64,000 bases of DNA. Origin: Rubrivivax sp. Its GTDB lineage: Bacteria > Pseudomonadota > Gammaproteobacteria > Burkholderiales > Burkholderiaceae_C. A program made the position numbers and the translations under genes. The notes beneath the pieces are model-generated. The model did no database searches. It was not told where the DNA came from and worked only from the letters and a program-made list of their open reading frames with translations. This document shows, one piece after another, positions 37,391-48,703 of the stretch; the first letter of the stretch is position 1, and every line of letters begins with the position of its first letter. The stretch spans positions 1 through 64,000 of the forward strand of contig JAUXVE010000063.1 in assembly GCA_030680415.1 (NCBI GenBank). Direction: 5' to 3'.

Positions 37391-37470
37391 GACCAGCGCG
37401 CTTGCCCTGCCGAGGAGACAGACAGACACCGGTCGAAGGTGTCGCTCCGGCTTACGCAAGCGCTGTGCCA
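37354..37470 (-). ncRNA. Candidate structured small RNA in fdx-tsaD intergenic region
   Basis: Perfect 8-bp outer stem (GCGCTTGC 37398-37405 / GCAAGCGC 37456-37463), inner GACACC/GGTGTC hairpin (37425-37430/37438-37443), then terminator hairpin plus U-tract; boundaries approximate. Confidence 0.45.
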
Positions 37471-37503
37471 AGCTTGAACACCCCGCCGCTACACTGCCTG
37501 CCG

Positions 37504-38598
37504 ATGAAGGTCCTGGGTTTCGAATCGTCGTGCGACGAGACCGGTGTCGCACTGGTCGAAACGCGTGCGGACGGCCCGCCGCGCCTGCTGGCCGAAGCGC
37601 TTCACAGCCAGGCCGCCATGCATGCCGACTATGGTGGCGTGGTGCCCGAACTGGCCTCGCGCGACCACATCCGGCGCGTACTGCCGCTGGCACGCCAGGT
37701 GCTCGCCGATGCCGGCTGCGGCCTGCATCAGGTCGACCTCGTGGCCTACACGCGGGGGCCGGGCCTGGCCGGCGCGTTGCTCGTCGGCGCCGGGGTGGCG
37801 GTGGCGCTGGCTGCCGCGCTGGGCAAGCCGGCGCTGGGCGTGCACCACCTGGAAGGCCACCTGCTGTCGCCTTTCCTGGGCGATGAAGCGCCGGATTTCC
37901 CCTTCATCGCGCTGCTCGTTTCGGGCGGCCATACGCAGCTGATGCAGGTCGACGGCGTCGGCCGCTACACGCTGCTGGGCGAGACCATCGACGACGCCGC
38001 CGGCGAAGCCTTCGACAAGAGCGCCAAGCTGCTGGGCCTGGGCTACCCGGGCGGGCCGGCGCTGGCGCGGCTGGCCGATTTCGGCAACCCGGAAGCCTTT
38101 GCGCTGCCGCGGCCGCTGCTGCACAGCGGCAACCTCGACTTCTCGTTTGCCGGCCTCAAGACGGCGGTGATGACGCAGGCGCGCAAGCTGGGCCCCAACA
38201 TCTGCGAGCAGGGACGCGCCGACCTGGCCGCGTCGACCCAGGCGGCCATCGTCGACGTGCTGGTGGCCAAGTCCCTGCGTGCCCTCCAGGACAGCGACAA
38301 CTGCCGCCTCGTGGTGGCCGGCGGCGTCGGCGCCAACCTGCAGTTGCGCGAAAAACTCGATGCCGGCGCGAAACGCCTGGGTGCACATGTCTACTACCCG
38401 CCGCTTGCGCTGTGCACCGACAACGGCGCGATGATTGCCCTGGCCGCCGCGCTGCGCCTGCAACACGGCCTGGCCGACCTGCGCCGCGACGGCGCCTTCG
38501 ACGTGCGGCCACGCTGGCCGCTCGACGAGATCACCGCGCCGGCAACCGCGGGCATCGGCCAGGCAGCCGATGCCACGCAGCCAGCGCACCCCCTTTGA
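37504..38598 (+). CDS. tsaD: tRNA N6-threonylcarbamoyladenosine transferase TsaD
   Basis: [24 protein letters not shown]...[10 protein letters not shown]...[13 protein letters not shown]. Confidence 0.97.
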   Translation: MKVLGFESSCDETGVALVETRADGPPRLLAEALHSQAAMHADYGGVVPELASRDHIRRVLPLARQVLADAGCGLHQVDLVAYTRGPGLAGALLVGAGVAVALAAALGKPALGVHHLEGHLLSPFLGDEAPDFPFIALLVSGGHTQLMQVDGVGRYTLLGETIDDAAGEAFDKSAKLLGLGYPGGPALARLADFGNPEAFALPRPLLHSGNLDFSFAGLKTAVMTQARKLGPNICEQGRADLAASTQAAIVDVLVAKSLRALQDSDNCRLVVAGGVGANLQLREKLDAGAKRLGAHVYYPPLALCTDNGAMIALAAALRLQHGLADLRRDGAFDVRPRWPLDEITAPATAGIGQAADATQPAHPL

Positions 38599-38666
38599 CG
38601 CCCATCAAAGCCGACGCAACCTGTCGGCCCTTTGCCGCATGAAGCGGCCCGACTGAAAGTCCATCG

Positions 38667-39839
38667 ATGCGCGACGCCATCCGGGCCCTGCCGGGCTCCA
38701 AGATCCGTGAAGTGGCCAACGCCGGCATCGGGCGCGACGATGTCCTCGCTTTCTGGTTCGGCGAGAGCGACGAAGTCACGCCCGAGCCCATCCGGCAGGC
38801 CGCTGCCGACTCGCTGGCGCGCGGCGAGACCTTCTATTCGCACAACCTCGGCCTGCCCGAACTGCGCGAGGCCATCGCCGCCTACGCCAGCGCGCTGCAC
38901 GGGCCGCTGGACGCCGGGCGCATTGCCGTCACCTCGTCGGGCGTGAGCGCGCTGATGCTGGCGATGCAGCTGCTGGTGGGCAGCGGTGACGAGGTCGTTG
39001 CGGTGGTCCCGGTGTGGCCCAACCTGACCGCGCAGCCGCTGATCCTGGGCGCCAGCGTCACGCGCGTGTCGCTGCGGCCGCATGCCGGTGCGTGGCAGCT
39101 CGATCTGCAGAAACTGCTGGCTGCGGTGACGCCGCGCACGCGCGTGCTGCTCGTCAACGCGCCCAACAATCCCACCGGCTGGACGCTCACGCGGTCCGAG
39201 CAGCAGGCCCTGCTGGCGCACTGCCGCCGCACCGGCACCTGGATCGTGGCCGACGAGGTGTACGAGAGGATCCACTTCGGCGCCGCCGCAGGCGCCCTGG
39301 GGGTCGCACCCCCGGCAGCACCCTCGTTCCTCGACGTCGCAGCGCCCGACGACCGGTTGGTCGTCGTGCACAGCTTCAGCAAGACCTTCCTGATGACAGG
39401 CTGGCGCCTGGGCTGGCTGGTGCTGCCGACCAGCGCGATGGAAGCCGCCGGCAAGCTGCTGGAATTCAACAGCTCCTGCGCGCCTGTGTTCGTGCAGCGT
39501 GGCGGGCTGGCGGCGCTGGCGCTGGCCGACCACTTCGCGCCCGGGCTCGTCGCGCGCCTGCAGGCCTGCCGCGACCGCCTGGTAACGGGATTGCAGGTCT
39601 TGCCCGGCGTCACTGTGGCCAGCCCTGCGGGTGGCTTGTACGCCTTCTTCAGCGTCGAAGGCGAGGATGACTCGCTGGCCTTCGCCAAGCGGCTGGTGTC
39701 CGACCACGGGCTGGGGCTGGCACCGGGCGTGGCCTTTGGACCCGAGGGCGAGGGCTGGCTGCGCTGGTGCTTCGCCTCGCGCGACCCGGCGCGGCTGGAC
39801 CAGGGGCTGCAGCGGCTGGCGGCCGCGATGCGGCTATAA
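38667..39839 (+). CDS. Class I/II pyridoxal-phosphate aminotransferase
   Basis: [18 protein letters not shown]...[20 protein letters not shown]...[17 protein letters not shown]. Confidence 0.93.
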   Translation: MRDAIRALPGSKIREVANAGIGRDDVLAFWFGESDEVTPEPIRQAAADSLARGETFYSHNLGLPELREAIAAYASALHGPLDAGRIAVTSSGVSALMLAMQLLVGSGDEVVAVVPVWPNLTAQPLILGASVTRVSLRPHAGAWQLDLQKLLAAVTPRTRVLLVNAPNNPTGWTLTRSEQQALLAHCRRTGTWIVADEVYERIHFGAAAGALGVAPPAAPSFLDVAAPDDRLVVVHSFSKTFLMTGWRLGWLVLPTSAMEAAGKLLEFNSSCAPVFVQRGGLAALALADHFAPGLVARLQACRDRLVTGLQVLPGVTVASPAGGLYAFFSVEGEDDSLAFAKRLVSDHGLGLAPGVAFGPEGEGWLRWCFASRDPARLDQGLQRLAAAMRL

Positions 39840-39905
39840 TCAAAAGCTCCCTTTGCGGGGAGAGCACGGCGTCGGTTGGTTTCACTGGCGGCCGCAAGTC
39901 AACCC

Positions 39906-39950
39906 GGAAACCGTGGCCAGGCGCTCTTTCGCGCTGGCACGGCGGTTTCC
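39906..39950 (+). promoter_or_regulatory. Leader hairpin upstream of rpsO
   Basis: GGAAACCG (39906-39913) pairs with CGGTTTCC (39943-39950); inner GCCAG/CTGGC stem. Confidence 0.5.
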
Positions 39951-39972
39951 AAGAGCAACCCAAGGAAATCGC

Positions 39973-40242
39973 ATGACCATGGCCACCGCCGCCAAGGCCG
40001 AGATCGTCCAGGCCCACGCCCGTGGCGCTGCGGACACCGGCTCCCCCGAAGTGCAGGTTGCGCTGCTCACCGCACGCATCAACGAACTGACGCCGCACTT
40101 CAAGCAGCACCTGAAGGACCACCATGGCCGCCGTGGCCTGGTACGCATGGTCAACCAGCGCAAGCGCCTGCTCTCCTACCTCAAGGAAAAGGACGCCCAG
40201 CGCTACACGGCGCTGATCGCCAAGCTCGGCCTGCGCAAGTAG
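39973..40242 (+). CDS. rpsO: 30S ribosomal protein S15
   Basis: [51 protein letters not shown]. Confidence 0.98.
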   Translation: MTMATAAKAEIVQAHARGAADTGSPEVQVALLTARINELTPHFKQHLKDHHGRRGLVRMVNQRKRLLSYLKEKDAQRYTALIAKLGLRK

Positions 40243-40252
40243 AGCCCTCAAT

Positions 40253-40274
40253 GGGGTCGCACTGGTGCGGCCCC
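40253..40274 (+). promoter_or_regulatory. Strong hairpin between rpsO and pnp (processing/attenuation candidate)
   Basis: GGGGTCGCAC-TG-GTGCGGCCCC inverted repeat just after the rpsO stop; no T-tract. Confidence 0.5.
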
Positions 40275-40381
40275 GGCAAGTTCATTCACCCGGGCCGCAT
40301 TGCTGTGTCATTCCACCGAAGCCTCGTTTACGGGCCGCCATGGAATGGCATTGCGCTGCCCCCTGTCCAGGAGACCTCCGC

Positions 40382-42685
40382 ATGAGCATGTTCAACAAGA
40401 TCACCAAGACCTTCCCCTGGGGCCCGCACCAGGTCACGCTGGAAACCGGCGAGATCGCGCGCCAGGCCAGCGGCGCCGTCATCGTCAACATCGACGACAC
40501 CGTGGTGCTCGCCACCGTGGTGGCCCGGACCGACTCCAAGCCAGGGCAGGACTTCCTGCCGCTGACGGTGGACTACACCGAAAAGAGCTACGCCGCCGGC
40601 AGGATCCCCGGCAGCTTCTTCAAGCGTGAAGGCCGGCCGAGCGAGGCCGAGACCCTGATCTGCCGCCTCATCGACCGCCCGATCCGCCCGCTTTTCCCGG
40701 ACGGCTTCTACAACGAAGTCCAGGTCATCATCCATGTGCTGAGCCTGAACCCCGAGGTGCCGGCCGACATCGCCGCGATGATCGGCACCAGCGCCGCGCT
40801 GGCCATCAGCGGCATCCCCTTCAACGGCCCCATCGGCGCCGCGCGCGTGGGCTACATCAACGGCGAATACGTGCTCAACCCGGGCAAGACGCAGCTCGCC
40901 GAGAGCGCTCTCGACCTCGTCGTCGCCGGCACCGAAGCTGCCGTGCTGATGGTGGAATCCGATGCCGACCAGCTCACCGAAGAGGTGATGCTGGGCGCCG
41001 TGGTCTTCGGCCACGAGCAGGGCAACATCGCCGTTGCCGCCATCAACGAGCTGGTGCGCGAGGCCGGCAAGCCGGAATGGAACTGGCAGGGTCCGGCCAA
41101 GGACGAGGCCTTCATCGCCAAGGTCGCGGCGCTGGCCGAGGAGCCGCTGCGCGCCGCCTACCAGATCCGCAGCAAGCAGGCGCGCACGCAGGCCTGCCGC
41201 GATGCCTACGCCGGCGTGATGGAAACGCTCAAGGCTGAAGGCGTGGCCTTCGACAGCGTGAAGGTCGAGTCGCTGCTGTTCGACATCGAATCGCGTCTGG
41301 TGCGTGGCCAGATCCTGGCCGGCGAGCCGCGTATCGACGGTCGCGACACCCGCACCGTGCGTCCGATCGAGATCCGCTCCGGCGTGCTGCCGCGCACCCA
41401 CGGTTCGGCGCTGTTCACGCGCGGCGAAACGCAGGCACTGGTGGTGGCCACGCTGGGCACCGAACGCGACGCACAGCGCATCGACGCGCTGTCGGGTGAC
41501 TTCACCGACAACTTCATGCTGCACTACAACATGCCACCGTTCGCCACCGGCGAAGCGGGCCGCTTCGGCACGCCCAAGCGGCGCGAGATCGGCCACGGCC
41601 GGCTCGCCAAGCGCGCCCTGCTGGCCGTGCTGCCGAAGAAGGAAGACTTCCCGTACACGATGCGCATCGTGTCCGAGGTCACCGAAAGCAACGGCTCGTC
41701 TTCGATGGCCAGCGTCTGCGGCGGCTGCCTGAGCCTGCTCGACGCCGGCGTGCCGCTGAAGGCGCACGTGGCCGGCATCGCGATGGGCCTCATCAAGGAA
41801 GGCAACCGCTTCGCGGTGCTGACCGACATCCTGGGCGACGAGGATCACCTCGGCGACATGGACTTCAAGGTCGCCGGCACCAACGGCGGCATCACGGCGC
41901 TGCAGATGGACATCAAGATCCAGGGCATCACCAAGGAGATCATGCAGGTGGCGCTGGCGCAGGCCAAGGAAGCGCGCCTGCACATCCTGGGCAAGATGGT
42001 CGAGGCGGTGGGCGGTGCCAAGGAAGAGGTGAGCCCCTTTGCCCCACGCCTGTACACGATGAAGGTCAACACGGAAAAGATCCGCGACGTCATCGGCAAG
42101 GGCGGCGCCACCATCCGCGCGCTGACCGAGGAAACCGGCTGCACGATCGACATCGCCGAAGACGGCACCATCACGGTGGCCTCCACCGACGCCGACCGCG
42201 CCGCCTTCGCGCTCAAGCGTATCGCCGAGATCACGGCCGAAGCAGAGGTCGGCAAGGTCTACGAAGGCGCGATCACCAAGATCCTGGACTTCGGCGCGCT
42301 GGTCAACATCCTGCCCGGCAAGGACGGGCTGCTGCACATCAGCCAGATCGCGCACCACCGCGTCGAGAACGTCACCGATCTGCTCAAGGAAGGCCAGATC
42401 GTCAAGGTCAAGGTGCTGGAGACCGACGAAAAGGGCCGCATCAAGCTGAGCATGAAGGCGCTGCTCGATCGGCCCGAAGGTTATGTCGAGGAAGAGCGCC
42501 CGCGCCGCGACTTCGGCGACCGCGGCGACCGCGGTGGCCGAGGCGACCGCGGCCCGCGCCGCGAGCCGCGTGAACCCCGTGAGCCGCGCGAGCGCAGCGA
42601 TGCCGCGCCCGAGGCACCGGCCTTCGAGGCGCCGGCCGCCGCCGTGCCCGACGCCGGCGGCAGCACGCCCGAGCGCCAGGAATAA
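40382..42685 (+). CDS. pnp: Polyribonucleotide nucleotidyltransferase
   Basis: [32 protein letters not shown]...KH domain [17 protein letters not shown]...S1 domain; Arg/Asp-rich C-terminus. Confidence 0.98.
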   Translation: MSMFNKITKTFPWGPHQVTLETGEIARQASGAVIVNIDDTVVLATVVARTDSKPGQDFLPLTVDYTEKSYAAGRIPGSFFKREGRPSEAETLICRLIDRPIRPLFPDGFYNEVQVIIHVLSLNPEVPADIAAMIGTSAALAISGIPFNGPIGAARVGYINGEYVLNPGKTQLAESALDLVVAGTEAAVLMVESDADQLTEEVMLGAVVFGHEQGNIAVAAINELVREAGKPEWNWQGPAKDEAFIAKVAALAEEPLRAAYQIRSKQARTQACRDAYAGVMETLKAEGVAFDSVKVESLLFDIESRLVRGQILAGEPRIDGRDTRTVRPIEIRSGVLPRTHGSALFTRGETQALVVATLGTERDAQRIDALSGDFTDNFMLHYNMPPFATGEAGRFGTPKRREIGHGRLAKRALLAVLPKKEDFPYTMRIVSEVTESNGSSSMASVCGGCLSLLDAGVPLKAHVAGIAMGLIKEGNRFAVLTDILGDEDHLGDMDFKVAGTNGGITALQMDIKIQGITKEIMQVALAQAKEARLHILGKMVEAVGGAKEEVSPFAPRLYTMKVNTEKIRDVIGKGGATIRALTEETGCTIDIAEDGTITVASTDADRAAFALKRIAEITAEAEVGKVYEGAITKILDFGALVNILPGKDGLLHISQIAHHRVENVTDLLKEGQIVKVKVLETDEKGRIKLSMKALLDRPEGYVEEERPRRDFGDRGDRGGRGDRGPRREPREPREPRERSDAAPEAPAFEAPAAAVPDAGGSTPERQE

Positions 42686-42693
42686 GCGGCCCG

Positions 42694-43686
42694 ATGCGAG
42701 CCATCGAGATCACCCGCTTCGGCCCGCCGGAGGTGCTGTGCGAAACGCAGCGCCCCGACCCGGTGCCGGCGCCGGGTGAACTGCTGATCGCCGTGCAGGC
42801 TTCGGGCATCAACCGGCCCGACGTGCTGCAGCGCAAGGGGCTGTACCCGATGCCGCCGGGCGTGACCGACCTGCCCGGGCTCGAGGTCGCCGGCACAGTG
42901 GCCGGCGGTGCGCCGCAGGACCTGGCCGCCGCCGGGCTGGCGCTGGGCGACGCCGTCGTCGCGCTGGTGGCCGGAGGCGGTTATGCCGAGTTGTGCGTGG
43001 CGCCCCTGGGCCAGTGCCTGCCGCTGCCCAGGGGCCTGAACATGGTCGAGGCGGCGAGCCTGCCCGAGACGGTTTTCACGGTGTGGCAGAACGTGTTCAG
43101 CATCGCGCGGCTGCAGCCGGGCGAGACGCTGCTGGTGCAGGGCGGCGCCAGCGGCATCGGCGTCACCGCCATCCAGCTGGCCAAGGCGCTCGGCTCGCGC
43201 GTCATCGTCACCGCCGGCAGCGACGACAAGTGCGCCGCCTGCCTGGCGCTGGGCGCCGACCATGCCATCAACTACCGCACGCAGGATTTCGTCGCCGAAA
43301 CGAAGCGCCTGACCGGCGGCCGCGGCGCCGACGTCGCGCTCGACATGGTGGCCGGCGACTATGTCGGGCGCGAACTGGAGTGCCTGGCCGAAGACGGACG
43401 GCTGGCGATCATCGCCGTGCAGGGCGGTACCGCGGCGCAGATCGACGCGGGCCTGGTACTGCGCAAGCGGCTGACGATCAGCGGCTCGACGCTGCGGCCG
43501 CGGCCGCTGGCCTACAAGGCCGCGCTGGCGCGCGAACTCCACGCGCGTGTCTGGCCGCTGCTCGTGTCCGGCCGTGTCAAGCCCGTGATCCACCAGGTCT
43601 TCCCGGCCGCCAGGGCGGCCGAGGCGCACGCGCTGATGGAATCGAGCACGCACGTCGGCAAGATCGTCCTTTCCTGGTCAGCGTAG
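42694..43686 (+). CDS. NAD(P)H-quinone oxidoreductase, MDR family
   Basis: MRAIEITRFGPPEVLCETQRP...LLVQGGASGIGVTAIQLAKALGSRVIVTAGSDDK. Confidence 0.93.
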   Translation: MRAIEITRFGPPEVLCETQRPDPVPAPGELLIAVQASGINRPDVLQRKGLYPMPPGVTDLPGLEVAGTVAGGAPQDLAAAGLALGDAVVALVAGGGYAELCVAPLGQCLPLPRGLNMVEAASLPETVFTVWQNVFSIARLQPGETLLVQGGASGIGVTAIQLAKALGSRVIVTAGSDDKCAACLALGADHAINYRTQDFVAETKRLTGGRGADVALDMVAGDYVGRELECLAEDGRLAIIAVQGGTAAQIDAGLVLRKRLTISGSTLRPRPLAYKAALARELHARVWPLLVSGRVKPVIHQVFPAARAAEAHALMESSTHVGKIVLSWSA

Positions 43687-43695
43687 GAGCCGCAG

Positions 43696-44436
<741 letters not shown>

Positions 44437-44478
44437 GCCTTCAGAGGCACTGAGCCCCACATTGGAGATTTTTCGATC

Positions 44479-44865
44479 ATGCAAATCTGGATGACCCTGA
44501 TCCTGGCGGTGCAGCTGCTGTCGGCACTGGCCATGATCGGCCTCGTGCTGATCCAGCACGGCAAGGGCGCCGACATGGGGGCGTCTTTCGGCAGCGGCGC
44601 TTCCGGCAGCCTGTTCGGCGCCACCGGCAGCGCGAATTTCCTGTCGCGCTCGACCGCCGCGCTGGCCACCGTCTTCTTCTGCTGCACGCTGGCCCTGGCC
44701 TACCTCGGCAACAACGCCAGCGTGCGCAACACCGTTGAAAGCGGCAGCGTGCTCGACCGCGCCGCGCCGGCGGCCAGTGCGCCAGCCACCGGGGCCATTC
44801 CCGGCACCGCACCGGTCGTCATGCCGGTGCCCGCGCCGGCAGCATCGGAACCCGGCTCGCGCTAG
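44479..44865 (+). CDS. secG: Preprotein translocase subunit SecG
   Basis: LSALAMIGLVLIQHGKGADMGASFGSGASGSLFGATGSANFLSRSTAALATVFF. Confidence 0.95.
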   Translation: MQIWMTLILAVQLLSALAMIGLVLIQHGKGADMGASFGSGASGSLFGATGSANFLSRSTAALATVFFCCTLALAYLGNNASVRNTVESGSVLDRAAPAASAPATGAIPGTAPVVMPVPAPAASEPGSR

Positions 44866-44974
44866 CCCCCTGCACAGGCCGGAAGGGCCATGAATTGAGG
44901 CTAGAATTTGTTGTTGTCCGGGGCGCGGTGTCCCTCATGCAAGCCGGGCTGGATGCAAGCAAGAGTGACGTCGT

Positions 44975-45059
44975 GCCGACGTGGTGAAACTGGTAGACAC
45001 GCTATCTTGAGGGGGTAGTGGCGAAAGCTGTGCGAGTTCGAGTCTCGCCGTCGGCACCA
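44975..45059 (+). tRNA. tRNA-Leu (anticodon GAG), CCA encoded
   Basis: GCCGACGTGGTGAAACTGGTAGACACGCTATCTTGAGGGGGTAGTGGCGAAAGCTGTGCGAGTTCGAGTCTCGCCGTCGGCACCA folds as a class II tRNA; CTATC-TTGAGGG-GGTAG anticodon arm. Confidence 0.96.
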
Positions 45060-45081
45060 GGGATTGTGAAGTGACAGCCGG

Positions 45082-45133
45082 GCGCGCCGGTGCGCCGCCG
45101 CCGCAAGGTGGTGTCCGCAGGGCGCGCTTTTTT
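45082..45133 (+). terminator. Candidate terminator between tRNA-Leu and nuoA
   Basis: GCGCGCC (45082-45088) pairs with GGCGCGC (45121-45127), followed by TTTTTT. Confidence 0.5.
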
Positions 45134-45170
45134 GCGGCCGCGTACGACCTGACGGGAGTCTGACAGAGTC

Positions 45171-45530
45171 ATGGACCTGCAAACCTACCTGCCCGTGATC
45201 CTGTTCATCCTGGTGGGTGTCGCGGTGGGCGTGGTGCCGCAGCTCATCGGCTTCGTCTTCGGGCCGAACCGGCCCGACGTCGAAAAGAACAGCCCCTACG
45301 AGTGCGGCTTCGAGGCCTTCGAGGACGCGCGCATGAAGTTCGACGTGCGCTACTACCTGGTGGCGATCCTGTTCATCCTGTTCGACCTGGAGATCGCCTT
45401 TCTCTTCCCATGGGCAGTGGCACTGCGCGACATCGGCGCGATGGGCTTCTGGGCCATGATGGTCTTCCTTGCCATCCTCGTCGTGGGCTTCGCCTACGAA
45501 TGGAAGAAGGGCGCGCTCGATTGGGAATGA
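45171..45530 (+). CDS. nuoA: NADH-quinone oxidoreductase subunit A
   Basis: [51 protein letters not shown]. Confidence 0.97.
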   Translation: MDLQTYLPVILFILVGVAVGVVPQLIGFVFGPNRPDVEKNSPYECGFEAFEDARMKFDVRYYLVAILFILFDLEIAFLFPWAVALRDIGAMGFWAMMVFLAILVVGFAYEWKKGALDWE

Positions 45531-45556
45531 GCTGCGGCTCACCTGGAGTCAAAGAC

Positions 45557-46033
45557 ATGGGCATCGAAGGCGTACTCAAGGAAGGCTTCGTCACGACGAA
45601 GATCGACACCCTGATCAACTGGTCGAAGACCGGGTCCTTGTGGCCGATGACCTTCGGCCTGGCCTGCTGCGCCGTGGAGATGATGCACGCCGGCGCGGCA
45701 CGCTACGACATCGACCGCTTCGGCATGCTGTTCCGCCCCAGCCCGCGCCAGAGCGACCTCATGATCGTCGCCGGTACGCTGTGCAACAAGATGGCGCCGG
45801 CCTTGCGCAAGGTCTACGACCAGATGGCCGAGCCGCGCTGGGTGCTGAGCATGGGCTCGTGCGCCAACGGCGGCGGCTACTACCACTACAGCTATTCGGT
45901 GGTGCGCGGCTGCGACCGCATCGTGCCGGTGGACGTCTACGTGCCGGGCTGTCCGCCCACGGCCGAGGCGCTGCTCTACGGCATCCTGCAGTTGCAGGCC
46001 AAGATCCGGCGCGAGAACACCATCGCGCGTTGA
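45557..46033 (+). CDS. nuoB: NADH-quinone oxidoreductase subunit B
   Basis: [48 protein letters not shown]. Confidence 0.98.
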   Translation: MGIEGVLKEGFVTTKIDTLINWSKTGSLWPMTFGLACCAVEMMHAGAARYDIDRFGMLFRPSPRQSDLMIVAGTLCNKMAPALRKVYDQMAEPRWVLSMGSCANGGGYYHYSYSVVRGCDRIVPVDVYVPGCPPTAEALLYGILQLQAKIRRENTIAR

Positions 46034-46299
46034 GAGGTTGAGAGGCCATCCCATGCACCCGCGTAAGCCCCCAGAACAGCCGCAATCAAGGCGCAAAGCG
46101 CAGCCGGGGTGGGGCCCCGGCGAGCATTTGCAACGCGGAGTGCGGCTGTTCTGGGGGCTTACCCGTAGGGCAGGGGTACCCAAGGGCCCTGCGCGGCGTT
46201 GCATCGCTTGCCCGCACGTCAGTGCGGGCGGCGCGCTGCGCCTTGCTCAGGGCCCTTGGTCACCCCTGCGCGGGTGCATGGGATGGCCTCTCAACCTCT
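46033..46299. repeat. Nested inverted-repeat element (outer 31-bp perfect arms, two internal stem-loop modules)
   Basis: Outer arms 46033-46063/46269-46299 (31/31); module A arms 46063-46084/46141-46162 (22/22); module B arms 46170-46191/46248-46269 (20/22) with inner GCCCGCAC-GTCA-GTGCGGGC hairpin 46210-46229. Confidence 0.92.
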
Positions 46300-46323
46300 G
46301 AGCCCCGACCCCGGACCGCGACG

Positions 46324-46935
46324 ATGACGCTCAAGCTCGACACGCTGCAAGCGGCCCTGCAGGCCGCACTTCCCGACGCCCTGGGCGAGGGCAGGGGCAA
46401 GTTGGTGCGCGACTTCGGCGAGATCACCGTCACCGTGCCCGCCAGCGCCTACCTCGACGTCGCCCGCGTGTTCCGCGACGACCCCGCGCTGCACTTCGAG
46501 CAACTCGTCGACCTCTGCGGCGTGGACTATTCCGACTATCGCAACCAGCCCTGGGACGGCCCGCGCTACTGCGTCGTGGTGCACCTGTTGTCCGTCAAGC
46601 ACAACTGGCGCGTGCGGCTGAAGGTCTTCGCGCCCGACGACGACGTGCCGTTGGTGGCGTCGGTGAACGAGCTCTGGGCATCGGCCAACTGGTTCGAGCG
46701 CGAGGCCTTCGACCTCTACGGCATCATTTTCGACGGCCACCTCGACCTGCGCCGCATCCTCACCGACTACGGCTTCATCGGCCACCCGATGCGCAAGGAC
46801 TTCCCGACCACAGGCCACGTCGAGATGCGCTACGACCCCGAGAAGAAGCGCGTGATCTACCAGCCGGTGACGATCGAGCCGCGCGAGATCGTGCCGCGCG
46901 TGGTGCGTGAAGAAAACTATGGCGATGTGCCCTGA
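46324..46935 (+). CDS. nuoC: NADH-quinone oxidoreductase subunit C
   Basis: [15 protein letters not shown]...[47 protein letters not shown] 46324 lies after the repeat. Confidence 0.97.
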   Translation: MTLKLDTLQAALQAALPDALGEGRGKLVRDFGEITVTVPASAYLDVARVFRDDPALHFEQLVDLCGVDYSDYRNQPWDGPRYCVVVHLLSVKHNWRVRLKVFAPDDDVPLVASVNELWASANWFEREAFDLYGIIFDGHLDLRRILTDYGFIGHPMRKDFPTTGHVEMRYDPEKKRVIYQPVTIEPREIVPRVVREENYGDVP

Positions 46936-46937
46936 CC

Positions 46938-48187
<1,250 letters not shown>

Positions 48188-48191
<4 letters not shown>

Positions 48192-48703
48192 CGTTTTCCG
48201 AATCCACGCTCGCGCGCTTCGCACGCGAAGTCGCCAAGTACCCTGCCGACCAGAAGCCATCGGCCGTGATGGCCTGCCTGGCCATCGTGCAGCACGAGCA
48301 GGGCCATGTCTCGACCGCCGCCGAGGACGCCATCGCCGCCGTTCTGGGCATGGCGCCGATCGCGGTACACGAGGTCACGACCTTTTACAACATGTACAAC
48401 CAGCAGCCGGTGGGCAAGTTCAAGCTCAACGTCTGCACCAATCTGCCCTGCCAGTTGCGCAACGGCGACAAGGCGCTCGGGCACCTGTGCAGCAAGCTCG
48501 GCGTCGAGCCTTATGGCACCACCATCGACGGGCGTTTCACCGTGCAGCCCAGCGAATGCCTGGGTGCCTGCGCCGATGCGCCGGTGATGCTGGTCAACGA
48601 CCGCGAGATGCTCAGCTTCATGAACGACGAGCGGCTGGACGAACTGATCGACATGCTGCGTGACGCCGACGTCGCGAGCGGCGCATCGCGGGACCGACCA
48701 TGA
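48188..48703 (+). CDS. nuoE: NADH-quinone oxidoreductase subunit E
   Basis: [34 protein letters not shown]...[18 protein letters not shown]-type overlap with nuoD. Confidence 0.97.

Noticed and set aside
46222-46323. ORF extension upstream of nuoC giving [14 protein letters not shown]...
   Set aside because: It reads through the inverted-repeat element; the conserved NuoC start fits ATG 46324
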